Shown here: positions 13,207 through 24,693 of the stretch, piece after piece | Layout: every line of letters begins with the position of its first letter | How positions within the stretch are numbered: the stretch's first letter is position 1 | Source of the DNA: Ursus arctos | Taxonomy: Eukaryota; Chordata; Mammalia; Carnivora; Ursidae | Length of the DNA: 64,000 nt | Reading direction: 5' to 3' | Assembly: GCF_023065955.2 (NCBI RefSeq) | Contig: NW_026622808.1 | Location: 46,202,475 to 46,266,474 of the forward strand | The notes under the pieces: generated by a model | The model's input: only the letters and a program-made list of their open reading frames with translations | Told to the model about the DNA's origin: nothing | The model's database searches: none | Translations under genes and position numbers: made by a program

Positions 13207-14204
13207 CATCATCTAAATTAACTCTAGATCACCCACAACACACCATAATAGTCAATGTTTCTCATGGTCTTTAAACAATGCAATTTAATTCTTCCAGAGT
13301 GTGAGGAAATCTTAATTACCTCCTAAACAAGGTGATCAATGTCATTGTCCATGTTGACGAAATCCCTGAAATCATTTACCCATTCTTCCTCTGTGTTTTG
13401 CCTTTATACGTGGACTGATTTCATTCACTGCCTGTCTATGAGTGAAACAACTAGGGCCTCACCTGTTGTGTATGCTTGAAGTCATGTAAGTCAGGTGGGC
13501 ATATAATGGTCATCCATGGAGATGGCCTAGAGAACTCAGTGCTCAGCTCTGTGTCTATGAAGTGGGGCATGAAATGCTTTAGAGAAGAGCTTTACAGAGT
13601 TTGACACAAAAGGGAAAGATGAATCTGTCCCTATCTATATTAAGATATAAGAGTCAGGATATTTAGCATGTTGAATTTCTTGAGGGTCCTCTGATTCTAC
13701 CTTGTATAACTTTATATATCCCATCACTCATGGGTTTCTCTTCAGAAGTTTTGATACATCTCAGCCATCATCATCATGAGCGCACCTGCAGTGATTGCGT
13801 CCATATATTTATGACATGTAACATGTAACATACTGTGACACAGCTTTGCCAAATAAGCTACTTACAAGAACCTGTAAACTCCTGATTTATTAGGCAAGTT
13901 GGCCTTATTTCAAACTCATTCCTATAATAATAATTTTTTAAACCTTCATGGAAATCAAAATATAATTTGTATGGCTATGGGGCAATGAGCTATTTAGAAA
14001 AGTTTGGCATGTCCTTGCCTTTGAAGGAAACAAAATGTCACCTAAATGGTACTTGTTTTCATTCTTTTTTCTTTAGCATATGCAGTTGGCTTATAATGAG
14101 GGTTTACTGCCAATAAATTCCCATCCTGTTCCAAATCTGCACTGATGTACATTTTCTCTCAAAACAGAATCTCAGAATCTATACCATGTTATACTTTTTT
14201 CCTG
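13207..14204. other. unique sequence, nothing recognised
   Basis: No repeat or exon assigned. A short CAT cluster occurs at about 13766. Confidence 0.45.
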
Positions 14205-14790
14205 ACGACTCATGAAGTTGTGGTCAGGATAATGTGAACTACCTATCTTGACAACCCAAAGATCTCCCCGTGGTAGATTATCTGCAAAATAGTTTTCCAC
14301 AACTCCACCTATCCCTGACACACATGCCATTCCTACCTCCAGGACTGGAAGGATGGGAGTCTATTCCCCTTTCCTTGAAACTGGACTGGCCTCATGACAC
14401 TCTCTGACCAAAACAATGCAGCCAAAGTGACATTATGTGATTTCTGGGCCTGCACCTTAAGAGATTCAGCTGATTTTCCTTTTGCCTTCTTGGGATCCAG
14501 CTGCCATGTGAAGAAGCATGGGCTACATTGTTGAATGATGACAGACCATGAAGAGACAGAAAGAGAGAGTCAATCAGTCCCCTGCTGTTCCATCTACCCC
14601 ACCTGAAGTTATTGGGCACGTGAATCAGGCCATCTTGCTTCCTCCACCTCCAGTTAAGAGGACCACAGGGAACAGAGACTAGCCAAGCCCTGCCAACTTG
14701 CAGAGATGTGAACAACTAAGTAGTTGTGGTTACTTTAAGCCACTAACTTGTGGGGTGGTTTGTTATATAGCCATGATAAATAAAACAGAT
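14205..14790 (+). mobile_element. old MLT1-like (ERVL-MaLR) LTR
   Basis: The 3' end 'taagccactaacttgtgggg' followed by 'tggtttgttatatagccatg' is the standard MLT1-type LTR ending. Upstream 'catgtgaagaagcatgggct' also fits. No internal region or second LTR is seen, so it is a solo relic without coding capacity. The left edge is approximate. The 107-residue antisense frame inside is fortuitous. Confidence 0.65.
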
Positions 14791-14912
14791 GAAGGAACTG
14801 AAGCATAAAAGCCACCACAGCTAGTCAAACAGCAAAGCTGGGATTTGAACCCAGGCAACCCAGCGTCAGAAGCCACACCTTTAATCACTATTCTATGATG
14901 ACTGCTTGACTG
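14785..14912 (-). mobile_element. MIR SINE fragment
   Basis: Minus-strand MIR: 'acagatgaaggaactgaagc', then 'gctgggatttgaacccaggc' (complement of the tRNA-like B box), then 'ttaatcactattctatgatg'. It directly abuts the MLT1-like LTR on its left. Confidence 0.85.
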
Positions 14913-15167
14913 TAAACAAAAAGCAAAGCAGAATGAGAAGGTAGATCAAAACCACAGTCTAAAAGGCAGGTATGTATAAAGGAAGGGAAAAAGATAATAA
15001 ACAAAACAAAACAAAAAAGATCATGCCAGGGATCTGAGGCAATAGAGCCAAGAAAAGTATATAGGAAACAGCATGGTTTTCAACATGGATTTTTGCCCTT
15101 TAACCCCTGTGTGAGGCAGGATATGTTTACCTTAATCTTCATGCCATCCCTTAGGAGTCTCATAAAA

Positions 15168-15390
15168 CAGGCAGCACTAAGAGCTTGAGCTCTGAGTTCT
15201 GTATCTCCAATCTCAAGTCCCTTCATCTGAGCTGTGTGCTCTTGTCACACCACTTAAATCTCTGAGCATTCCTTTCTCCATCTATAAAAGAGCCACAATA
15301 ATTTAGTCTAACTCAAAACTTGTTATAAGGATTAAGTCAAATAATACACTTTTGGTTAAATCTCAGCAAATTAAGAGATATTATTTGATG
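15168..15390 (+). mobile_element. MIR SINE, nearly full length
   Basis: Plus-strand MIR order: 'gagcttgagctctgagttct', 'ctctgagcattcctttctcc', 'atctataaaagagccacaat', 'aaggattaagtcaaataata'. About 20-30% diverged by eye. Confidence 0.75.
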
Positions 15391-16395
15391 CGAACCTACT
15401 TTACACTGTGACCCAGAGACATTCCACCGTACATCTTTGGCAGTGTACCTTGTTCAGTTTGGTCTCAAATCTTCCACATTCTATTTCCAAATCCATATGC
15501 AGTGTCAGCCACCAGATGTCTGTTCTCCCACATGGCTGTAGGCTAATCTCTCCTCATACACACACTGCTAAACTGCCATACCTGCTTGGCCTACAGGTTC
15601 ACAAAACTAGTTTAAGCCCCCGACTGACTGCCAAATCTAAAATCCCCCTATCCAACTCAGGAATCTCATTTTGCATCTCTTGCCATGTTAAACAGTAAAT
15701 AAATTACCCTATGATCAAGGCAAAAGTTCTCTCAAAAGGGCCTTCCCTTTCCTTTCTTCTTTTATCATCAATCTTTGTTGCTAGTCAGGTCATTTTTTTA
15801 TAATGACATCTAAGCTCTCTGCTCCCGTGGGCTTCTGATACAGTCTGCTCTCTCTTAGCTGTAATGTCCCAGTCCTCCCGTTCTTTTCCCATTATCTCAA
15901 ATTCCCCAACCACTAAAGTGATACCAACAAGCCGACAACTCACTTGGCTGCCAGACCTCTTGTAAGTACTCATTAATTTGGCTGGTTCAAGAACAACATG
16001 CCTTACCACCAGATGCAATGCTTTTCCCTTGCTTTTCATTTTCCAAGCAAGGTGTCTGCATCTTGGAGGGGTGTGATGGATTGTTTTTTACTTTAATTTA
16101 TTCCAGCATGCACAAAGAAAGCAGAAGGATCCCAGTTCCCTTGATTGATGTACTAATCCACCCGAGAGACTTCATTTTTGTTCTTAATCACATTTAGAAA
16201 GATTTGTCCATGATGTGCAATATTGGTAATCACCACATTCTGCTTGGGATGAGCTTCTTTCCCTGGGTTTCCTCAGACTCAAAGTGGAGATTCATCCTCT
16301 GAGCTGGGCTGTCTTGAAAATCACTCCTCACTTTACATTTCACCATGGGTTTTCTATCTATTCCTTCTTCTTGGGATACCATGAGAAACTTAACT
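15391..16395. other. unique sequence, nothing recognised
   Basis: The 96-residue plus frame at 15408-15698 and the 84-residue minus frame at 15785-16039 show no motif or family likeness. Confidence 0.45.
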
Positions 16396-16480
16396 TTTAG
16401 AAGAAACATTCTCTCTAAGAATGTTTAGAAGAAACGTTTTCTCTCAAAATGTTTAGAAGAGACATTCTCTTTAAGAGAAT
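16396..16480 (+). repeat. minisatellite, 3 copies of about 28 bp
   Basis: Units at 16396-16423, 16424-16451 and 16452-16480 all begin tttagaaga and continue with an aacattctctctaagaatg-like half. Copies differ at several positions, so the array is not recent. Confidence 0.85.
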
Positions 16481-17599
16481 CTAGCCCAGTCAAGTAATAA
16501 TGCTTCACATTTCCAGGAGGAAGAAATAATTCCTACAGCACAAAACATCAGTCGCTTCCAGCAACAATACCGGTAACACTTCCAGAGGGTTTCCATAGAG
16601 ATAGAGAGGACAAGTTACTCAGGAAAGGAAAGGAGAATAAAGTCCAGTGACATCTGCCCACTCTATGAAAACTTGAAAAACAACAGATGAAAAGACAAGT
16701 CAAAAATCTCTTACAAAGCTATTTTCCTCAAATAGATGAGAAAGATGGAGGCCCAGACAGAGATAACCCAACCCTGCCAACTACTAGGTAATAACAGGGA
16801 GATTCAATGAAAGTATGAGAAAAATAAGAAGAAGATATTTTTGTTTCAAAGCAATTTTCCATATTTTTATTACAAAGTGTACAGAAATTGTAGGATAGGT
16901 CTGGGGAAATAAAGGAAAAGGCTTTCTTTGTTCACAGAATATCAGATGAACAGATCGCAAAAATGTGAGGGTCCTCCTTTCTTTGGGATCTGGTGCATGG
17001 AAAGCTGGAACAGGGAAGGGCAGCCAAACAGAGGTAAGGAATCTGGTGACAGAAATGCTGCAGCCTCTTCCTAGCTGAAGATGACTTTCTTAGCAGCAAC
17101 TCAACACTCCAGAATGCCCCTCATGGGGATTCTCATGTCCACCTCACTCCTTCTTTACTGGCCTGGCCATGTGCAATGCCTCTCCAGCACAGGTGACGTT
17201 CTGATGCCTCAGAAGAACAATTCCTACTAGTCCTTTCTTTGGAGTTCCTGCCATTCTGCCTTCTGACAACTTCCTCTATTCCTTGAAATCCTGTTTGACC
17301 TATGCAGCCAGTTCAAATGTATTCAGTATCTCTGTGGAGACTTCTCTGGTACATCTAGCTGCAATTTCTTGCCCCTTCATTAGAATCCCATCATCATCAA
17401 TACAGCTATCATTCATTGAAGGCTCTTTTTTGTGTGTTCTCTTATTAAGCAAACATATTATTCAGGTGCTAATTAATTATGCCATACTTGAAGAGGCAGG
17501 GAGTTTGAGGGATAAAGGGAAATGAAACTTGACTTTCAAGGAAATGTCTATCAGAATGTTATTGTCATTGTCATCATCACCATCATCGACAATTATTTA
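16481..17599. other. unique sequence with short CAT-rich tract
   Basis: A tcatcatcaccatcatc tract lies at about 17565-17588. The rest shows no repeat or exon. Confidence 0.45.
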
Positions 17600-18005
17600 A
17601 TTGGTGCAGTTGCCCCATGGCTGACACATTCACTGCCCACTGAAATTCATGTGTTTTCCTACATTTCCCTGTCCTCTGCTTAAGTGTGGGCTGCATAACT
17701 AGCTCTGACAAATGGGCTATGAACAGATGTGGCATGTGTCCCTTCCAATCTGAAGCATTTAAGAGCTGAGAAATGATGATCCCCTTCTTCCAGCTCTCTT
17801 TACTTTCCCTGGAAGGTGTGCGTTGAAGTGGTAATGTCACAAGATTGAGGTGACTTGGATCACTGCTGAACCAGTGAATGGAGAGCAGTTGCCATGGGGA
17901 GCCCCCTAACTCACAGCAGATTTTGTGTGAATGAGAAAAAAAAGCCCTGGTTGGAATGAGTACCTGAGTTTTGAGAGAATTGGTTAGTGTGACACCACCT
18001 GTCCA
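17600..18005 (+). mobile_element. old LTR-like repeat (MLT1-like), tentative
   Basis: Contains 'gacaaatgggctatgaacag', 'atgtggcatgtgtcccttcc' and 'aagcatttaagagctgagaa', in the order of a recurrent old mammalian LTR-like repeat, and a 3' 'gtgtgaatgagaaaaaaaag' block. The antisense 142-residue frame covering it is a by-product of the repeat and not a gene. Confidence 0.55.
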
Positions 18006-18019
18006 AATCAATACATACC

Positions 18020-18105
18020 TAAGAGATAGGTGCCCTTATCATCCCCATTTCTAAATGAGAAAGCTGGTGCACAGAGAATAAAGGTATGTATACAAGGTGG
18101 GAACA
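18020..18105 (-). mobile_element. MIR core fragment
   Basis: 'cttatcatccccatttctaa', 'atgagaaagctggtgcacag' is the complement of the MIR core. Confidence 0.55.
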
Positions 18106-18451
18106 AGCCACATTCCCTCATTTGCATCACCAGATCAAAACAAGACCAACATAGCCAAATGGAAAAATGTAAAGCTTACTGACAAAATGATTACTGAGAG
18201 AAAGCCACCAGTCTCACTAATGTGAAGACAAGATTTACTATTACACTAAATCTAACTGACAACAAAAAAATCATGGTAGAAGGGAAAATGGAATCTTTCA
18301 TAGAGATACACTGATTCACTAGATTGCATCACTCTCAATTTTTTTCTTTAATTATTTTAGTCATTTGCATGTATTTCATGCATATACCAAGTAAACCCTG
18401 TATATTGTCTCACCCTAGTGAAACTATTAAATTTTTTGTATCAGAGCATTT

Positions 18452-18700
18452 ATTGATATTCATTCATTCATTCAACATATATTTATTAAATCTCCATCAT
18501 ATGCTGAGCACTCTGATAGCCACAGAGGGTTTGGCAATGGAAACCAGAGTCATAATCTCTACCCTCAAGGAGTACTTACAGTCTACTGGAGATGAGAGGT
18601 CATAAGTCATCAGACAGACATGAATGGGTGTATAATTGAAGACAGTGATCAATGCTCTAAGGAAAGGGAACATGGTTCTATGAAAATATTTGATGACAGA
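18452..18700. mobile_element. ancient mammalian-wide repeat fragment (L2-related or other)
   Basis: Starts attcattcattcattcaac, continues 'atatatttattaaatctcca', 'tgctgagcactctgatagcc' and 'ctaccctcaaggagtactta'. This 'attcattcaacaaatatttattgagc' type of repeat is common in mammals, but I cannot fix its family. Confidence 0.55.
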
Positions 18701-19084
18701 ACCTTACATGGATAGGACCATGGAAGTGTTACTTGAAAATATGGAACTTGAACAAAGAACAAGTCAGAGTGTAATATGGAGTCAGGGTGGGAAAAGAGGA
18801 GAATATTCTAGACCAAAGAAACAACACAGATAAAGGTTCAATGCCAGTAAAGAGCTGTCCAAAGAACTGAGAGGTCAATATATAGGACATTAGAACGTTC
18901 ATGAAAAATTATTGAAAGATGAGACTCAAAAGGTAAGCAGACACCAGACAGTGGAGAAATTTTAGGCTAGGATGGGGTAGTCTTCTGCTAATTTAGCACC
19001 CATGTGGCTTGGGGCACAGTGCTTGAGGAGAGGCTACTAATTGTTCTCTTAAAATCCTTTCTATTCTTCTCTCAATAAAAGAAC

Positions 19085-19505
19085 ACTTGTTTTTTCAGCT
19101 GTACACAAGGCAATCTGAAATAAAATCCACATTTGCCAGCATTCTTTACAACTAATTACAACCTTGGCTTAAGTGGATTATGGGATATAAGCAGAAATGG
19201 TATAGCAACTTTTAGGAAGTTTCCTTAAGGAAGAGTGCCCTTTGTAACTCCTTTCTCTTTACTGTTGGCTAAAATACTGAAGTAATGGCTGATAGCAAAC
19301 AGCCATTTTGGACCATGAGATGTACGTGGAAAGAGAAAATACATATAACAGGAAAATAGTATAGAGGAAACCTTGTTCTCTGATGTATATACCATCCCTG
19401 GATGGACCTCCTCTAGTTTCTTAAGTATGAGAAAGAAATTTACTTCAACCTTCTTTAAGCCACGGCTACCTGGGATTTTTTTTTCTTTTATTTCCATCTA
19501 AATGT
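19085..19505 (+). mobile_element. old LTR-like repeat (MLT1-like), tentative
   Basis: 'tggattatgggatataagca', 'gcaaacagccattttggacc', 'atgagatgtacgtgga' and the ending 'tttaagccacggctacctgg' match the layout of the same old LTR-like repeat class found elsewhere in the window. Confidence 0.5.
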
Positions 19506-21009
19506 AACCTAATTCAGTGCTGTATATTAAATAAACAGTTATGAAGCTCCTCTAAAATGCTATTGCACAATTTAGGAAATTGACATAATCATAATTGGAA
19601 GATAAATTTCCCCTCAAGAATTCTAAGTAAGGAGGAGCAAGGTTAATATATATTTTTAGCAAAATCTTTGAAAGGAAAAATCATATTTTAAGAAGAAATG
19701 CTGCATAACAAATTAAGAGATGTCCATTAAAAGAGAATCATTAAAAAAAAAAAAACCATTCTTCAAAGCACTGGATACTACTCAGCAAGTCAGCTTCTTT
19801 AAAAACTAAGTTGTAGAGGGTAGAAACAAACAGACATCTTCCAACGATCTGAACAGATCTGCTCAGACCATGACAGCTAATGACTACAGCAATGGACGTC
19901 TTTTGTTGTTGTCTTTCTAATACCATAGAAATATTGTGAAAATCAAGATTTTGTCTCTGTTTATAATGCGGGGCATGGCTAATCCTGAGACAAGAATGGG
20001 TAGACTCCCCAACTCTTCTTCATTTGTCTGCTGATGTTCTGTTTTCCTAGCTGATAAGCCACACACAGGAAAACAAAACAAAACAAAACAAACAAAAAAC
20101 AGTGCAGGACTTGAGTCACTGAACTCTGGAATTATACCAGAAGATTGAGACATGGAGGGTAGAAAGGAGAACACACAGCACCACTTACTGCAAGGACACT
20201 GAATAAAAGGTGCACAGAAGAATCACCACCAAACTTTGTAGATAGCGGGACTATAGGGTATTTGAGGTTTTAGCTTCTAGACATGGGGAAGATGAGCAGC
20301 AGGCATACAACAAACACGGCATTCCTTTACTTCTGAGGAGGTACCAACGTTAAGCTGCTGACTTAGGTCAGCAAAGGTCAAACTTTTCCTCCATGCTTCC
20401 AAAGAAATACCAAGTCTGAAAAAGGTGAAAATTATTGTGAGCTAAACAACAAACTTTTCTGAAAGCCTCAGTGGTCTTTGGCTTAACTCCACATCAATCA
20501 ATAAAAAGAAGGGCAGAAGAGGGCTCAATGAACACAGAATCTAACTCTGCACTGACAGAGAGATGCCTGGGTCACAAAGAGAGAGATTCAGTCCCCTGTG
20601 GTCACACAGCTGGACACTGCAGTTAGACCCACAGCAGGGCATTCTGCTGCTCAGCCTTCTCCCCACAACATCGTGCTCCATGGTGATGCCTCCAACCCCC
20701 CATTGCTTCCTTCTTTTCCACCTATTGAGCAACACCACAGCATCCCTTGGGAGTCCTGAAAACCTACCTGAGTGCCAAGTCATGCTGCCTTCTGCCACCA
20801 CCTTTCCCTGCCTTCTCCTGAACTCAAGGGAAGGGCTGTGTCCTGATATTTGCATGGGGATGAGAGCTGTGAGAGAAAGAGCCATCACTACCAATTGCAA
20901 GGCTCAGCCTATAGAAGGAATGGCTTTGTGCTGGCCACAGCCTCTATGCTTCCTTTACTTGGCAATATCTGTCAGAAAAAAACATAGAGGAATGGGGAAC
21001 CAGACCACC
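19506..21009. other. unique sequence; (AAAAC)n tract; dual-strand open frames
   Basis: An (AAAAC)n tract occupies about 20069-20100. From 20541 to 20900 both strands are open (191-residue plus frame 20563-21138, 119-residue minus frame 20541-20900), but neither has recognisable motifs and the plus frame runs into a MIR. Confidence 0.4.
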
Positions 21010-21137
21010 GCTTTTGCAATTCCCATCTTACAGATGAGAAGACCAAGGAATGGTGGGACTAAAGTACTCCCAGGATTCAAACCCAGGTCTCCTGATTCCC
21101 GATATAGTGCTCTTTCCATTGCAATACTGTGCTTCTA
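21010..21137 (-). mobile_element. MIR SINE fragment
   Basis: 'cccatcttacagatgagaag', then 'aggattcaaacccaggtctc' (complement of B box), then 'atagtgctctttccattgca'. Typical minus-strand MIR. Confidence 0.85.
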
Positions 21138-21187
21138 GAAAATCGTAGTATAAAATTATGTAGGAACAAAATAAAACGGGCTCCTAT

Positions 21188-21855
21188 TGTATGTTGTATT
21201 TGTTCCCCCAAAAAAGATATGTTTAAGTCCTAACCCCTAATCCCTCAGAATGTGACCTTATTTGTTTTTTTGTTTTTTTTTTTTAAATATTTTATTTATT
21301 TATTTGACAGAGAGAGACAGCCAGCGAGAGAGGGAACACAAGCAGGGGGAGTGGGAGAGGAAGAAGCAGGCTCACAGCAGAGGAGCCTGATGTGGGGCTC
21401 GATCCCATAACGCCGGGATCACGCCCTGAGCCGAAGGCAGACGCTTAACCGCTGTGCCACCCAGGCGCCCCAGAATGTGACCTTATTTGTTAATAGCATT
21501 GTTGCAGATGTAATTTGTTAAGATGAGGTCATACTGGAGGAAGATGGGCCCCTAATCCAATGTGACTGCTGTCCTCATAAGGAGGAAACCACATGAACAC
21601 AGAGACATACAAGGAAGACACCATGTCATGACAAGGATTGGAGTGATGCTTCTATAAGCCGAGGATGCTAACGATTGTCAGCAAACCACCAGAAGTTAGG
21701 AAGAGGCAAGGAGGGGCTCTTACCCACAGGTTTCACAGGGAGGAGGGCCCTGTGGGCACTAGCTTCCAAAACTGTTGAGACAATAAATATGTTTTTCTAA
21801 GCCACCCAATTTGTGGCAGTTTACTATGGCCACCCTAGGGAATTAATATAGCTCC
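21188..21855 (+). mobile_element. MLT1 LTR (ERVL-MaLR), split by a SINE
   Basis: Plus-strand MLT1: 'tcccccaaaaaagatatgtt', 'taagtcctaacccctaatcc', 'agatgaggtcatactggagg', 'taatccaatgtgactgctgt' and the end 'taagccacccaatttgtggc'. The LTR is interrupted at 21267-21471 by a SINEC copy and resumes exactly after it. This is a solo LTR relic with no coding content. Confidence 0.9.
21247..21491 (-). mobile_element. SINEC retroposon inside MLT1, 20-bp TSD
   Basis: Body 21267-21471 lies on the minus strand, with a T-rich tail on the left and ccacccaggcgcccc on the right. The TSD agaatgtgaccttatttgtt at 21247-21266 and 21472-21491 is a perfect 20-bp duplication of MLT1 sequence. The order of events is therefore certain: LTR first, SINE later. 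Confidence 0.97.
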
Positions 21856-21929
21856 CATTTAGACAAATCATAAACAAGAGAGAAGGATAAACAGGTTAGT
21901 GTCTGGTAGAAACAGAAAAGCATCCATGT

Positions 21930-22165
21930 GGAATCACTTGGCCTCAGGCTACACCACCAATTCCCTGTGTGACCATAGGCAAGTTAATTCCCCTCTCTTG
22001 GTCTCCATTTTCACAACAAAAACGTAGAGATGGTAACAGTAGCTCCCTTACAGTTTCAGGTAAAGGTTAAATGAGGTAATGCAGGTTAAAACACATAGCA
22101 CAAACAACACGTAGAGCATAATAAGGATTCAAAAATGCTATTATCACCATTATTATGAATTTTTC
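21930..22165 (+). mobile_element. MIR SINE, nearly full length
   Basis: 'gtgtgaccataggcaagtta', 'ctcttggtctccattttcac', 'aggttaaatgaggtaatgca', 'agcataataaggattcaaaa': full plus-strand MIR order. Confidence 0.8.
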
Positions 22166-22267
22166 AAGGTAGACTTAAGTACAAGGCAAGGAAGAACAGG
22201 AAAATAATTCATAAACTTAATAGAAGTCTCAAGAATCAACCTAGTGTTCATGAGTATTACAACTGGC

Positions 22268-22456
22268 CCAATAAGGTAGCTACTAGACTAAATGTTACTA
22301 TTTTAGATTACTAAAAGGAAACCAAAACTTTAGTTCCTAAGGCACACTAGCCATGTTCTAAATGCTTAACAGTCACATGTGGCAGTTGGGCTACCATATT
22401 GGGTGGAATAGGATAAAACATTTCTAGTATTTCAAGAAGTTCTATTGGACCGTAAT
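22268..22456 (+). mobile_element. hAT-like MER DNA transposon fossil
   Basis: 'ggcacactagccatgttcta', 'gtcacatgtggcagttgggc', 'taccatattgggtgga' and the terminal 'aagttctattggacc' reproduce a common non-autonomous MER1-type element. The exact family is not certain. Confidence 0.65.
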
Positions 22457-22474
22457 GTCACCAGCCTTGCTGCA

Positions 22475-22500
22475 TTAGGCCTTAGCCTTAGGCCTTAGCC
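22475..22500 (+). repeat. 13-bp perfect tandem duplication
   Basis: ttaggccttagcc occurs twice head to tail and is followed by taagg, so part of it can also fold on itself. Confidence 0.9.
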
Positions 22501-22505
22501 TAAGG

Positions 22506-24369
22506 TAGAGATTGTGCAGAAACAGGGGCCAAGATGTCAAGGGTGTGTTATTTTCTTTTCAGCTTAGAATTTCTGATGCTGCATCAGTAAATGGACATTT
22601 AAAAAATTCCTTTATCAGTGGCAAACATAAAAGTCAGTTCTTATCACAACTTCAAATAGAATTCATAGCTACCTAAAATTTTTCATCTACAGTTGGATAT
22701 GTTAAGCCATGAAATGGAGTCTGTATTAATCATGTGATTACCAGGATATGAATAACTTCCTTAACAGTATCCATAAAAATGGAAAGGCCTTTGAATTTTA
22801 GAAATAAGAATTGGTACAAACACATGTAAAATGAGCCCCAAACTCACTCCAGATTAAGAAAGGCCATTCTGGTGTAACATGTTGACCACACAAATACATT
22901 TTAAAAGTTCAGCACCTGGGATGGATTAAAAACCACATGGAGGACTTAGCCAAAGCAAAGAAAATACAATAATAAGTGATAGAACAGAAATCAAAGTGAC
23001 AATATAGTTTACAAGTCTCCGGTGAGATGTCACTTAAAATGCTTTGCTCACTGTAATTGGCCTATCAAGAAGACATTATACAATGGACACCCAAGAGACA
23101 GCCCACAATGTCTTTAATCTTGATAACATTTCTGGAAGGGGAAAGAGTATAATAAGCAAACTGTTCCTGTTTCAATCAAGAGGGAAATCACATTTCAAGA
23201 AAAAGCAAATCAAAATAGAGAAATAAAATTTGGTTTCCTACAAATCAGGGAAGACACTGAAAAGGACAATCAAACTGTTGGACAAAAGCCCAAAACTTTT
23301 GAAGAAATCCCTTAATCCCAAGCATAATATGGTCATGGTATACCTGAGCAGAGGTGTGGATAATAAGGACTTTGGGTCCCACTGAGCCTTTTATAGTAAG
23401 AGAAAGGCCTGACCAATGGAAGTGATAAGGTACAGACATGTATTGGAAGTAAATCCGAAGAGGTTGTTGTGGAAACCCAGCCGCCTCTTATTTTCCAGCC
23501 ATGCCTTATCTCACAGACACAGCCCACCAGCAAGTGAGCTCCTAGGGCAGACGGAGGAGACCACGGGTGCCTGCCACAGTCGTCTTGTCAAGATGTCCCC
23601 TGCCTCAGGAAAAGATCGCATCCTTCAGTCTTCTATAGTCTTTTACATCAACTTGTATGGCTACACCAAGTTCTCTTCTTTCTGTCTCATAACTGTGAGT
23701 GTGAGAGGAGCAAACCTCAGTAAATTTCTTCCATCTATAAAGCCCTCTCTCTGAAAACGGGGGAAAAAGAAAGAAAAAAAAAAGATGGATGAAAGAGCAG
23801 ATGATCCATACAAAGGAAGGGGCCAAGGAAAGAACACCTGAAGAAAGAGCGTTTCTTAAGAAGAACCCCTCTCAATACAAAAATCACCACTGCCTCTCTG
23901 AAAGCTCAAAGAGAAACTGCAGCAATTTCAACATCTTGACAACAACCCACCTATGCTCCACATTCCTTTCCTATTACACCAGCCTGCCACCTGGATAGAT
24001 GTGCTCATCTTCTTTCCTGAAAGGGTTTCTGCACATATCAAGGTAACCTCAAGTCAAAGACATGCTGCAGGTAGGGTGACATGCAGTCCAACTCTTGAGA
24101 TGTTTCTGAGGTCAGATCCTGAACCGGTCCTACCACCATTCAAGACACAGCAGCTAGCACACCCCTGATATCTACACTATTAAGCAACACAAGCAATATA
24201 TTGCAAGATTTATTTCTGGACACTCCCTTGTGACATAAAATGGGTTTGTTTCTCTACCTGAACATGAGCTTCTATGCTGTTCAACCTGCTAGAAAGTATA
24301 TGCTTTAAGATGGTGTATACATGTTGCAAGATAATGACTAAATTCAATGATAAAGGATGAGGTTATTAA
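22506..24369. other. unique sequence, nothing recognised
   Basis: Several overlapping frames of 60-112 residues lie at 23044-24168 on both strands without any motif. No splice-bounded exon could be argued. Confidence 0.4.
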
Positions 24370-24638
24370 AAGACAGTAGTATCATCACAGGGGAAGGGAG
24401 AGAAAACTGAATGGGAAGAAATCAGAGAGGGAGACAAACCATTAGAGACTCTGGACTATGGGGAACAAATTGAGGGTTACAGAATGGAGGGGGGTGGTGA
24501 AGGAGGTTACCGGGTGATGGATATTAAGGAGGGCACATGTTGTGATGAGCACTGGGTGTTATATGCAACCAATGAATCACTGAACACTACACCGAAAACT
24601 AATAATGTACTATACGCTGGCTAACTGAACATCATCAA

Positions 24639-24669
<31 letters not shown>

Positions 24670-24693
24670 TTCATCATCAAGACAGTAGTATCA
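24370..24693 (+). mobile_element. very short L1 3'-end insertion with (CAT)n tail
   Basis: Body 24385-24678 holds only L1 3'-UTR sequence: 'cattagagactctggactat', 'aacaaattgagggttac', 'gggtgatggatattaaggag', 'gatgagcactgggtgttata', 'actaataatgtactatacgc'. It is flanked by a perfect 15-bp TSD, aagacagtagtatca (24370-24384 and 24679-24693). In place of a poly-A tail it ends in an imperfect (CAT)n array at about 24631-24678. Confidence 0.95.

Noticed and set aside
17583..18011. 142-residue minus-strand frame
   Set aside because: It coincides with an old LTR-like repeat on the opposite strand.
20563..21138. 191-residue frame as a gene
   Set aside because: It has no recognisable motifs, overlaps an open antisense frame and ends inside a MIR.
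21188..21855. Endogenous retrovirus provirus
   Set aside because: Only a solo MLT1-type LTR is visible; no internal gag, pol or env-like sequence or second LTR was found. The same holds for the MLT1 relic at 62.9 kb and the tentative LTR-like relics.
24631..24678. Regular repeat array resembling a CRISPR or satellite
   Set aside because: Simple CAT triplets forming the tail of an L1 insertion; no spacers.
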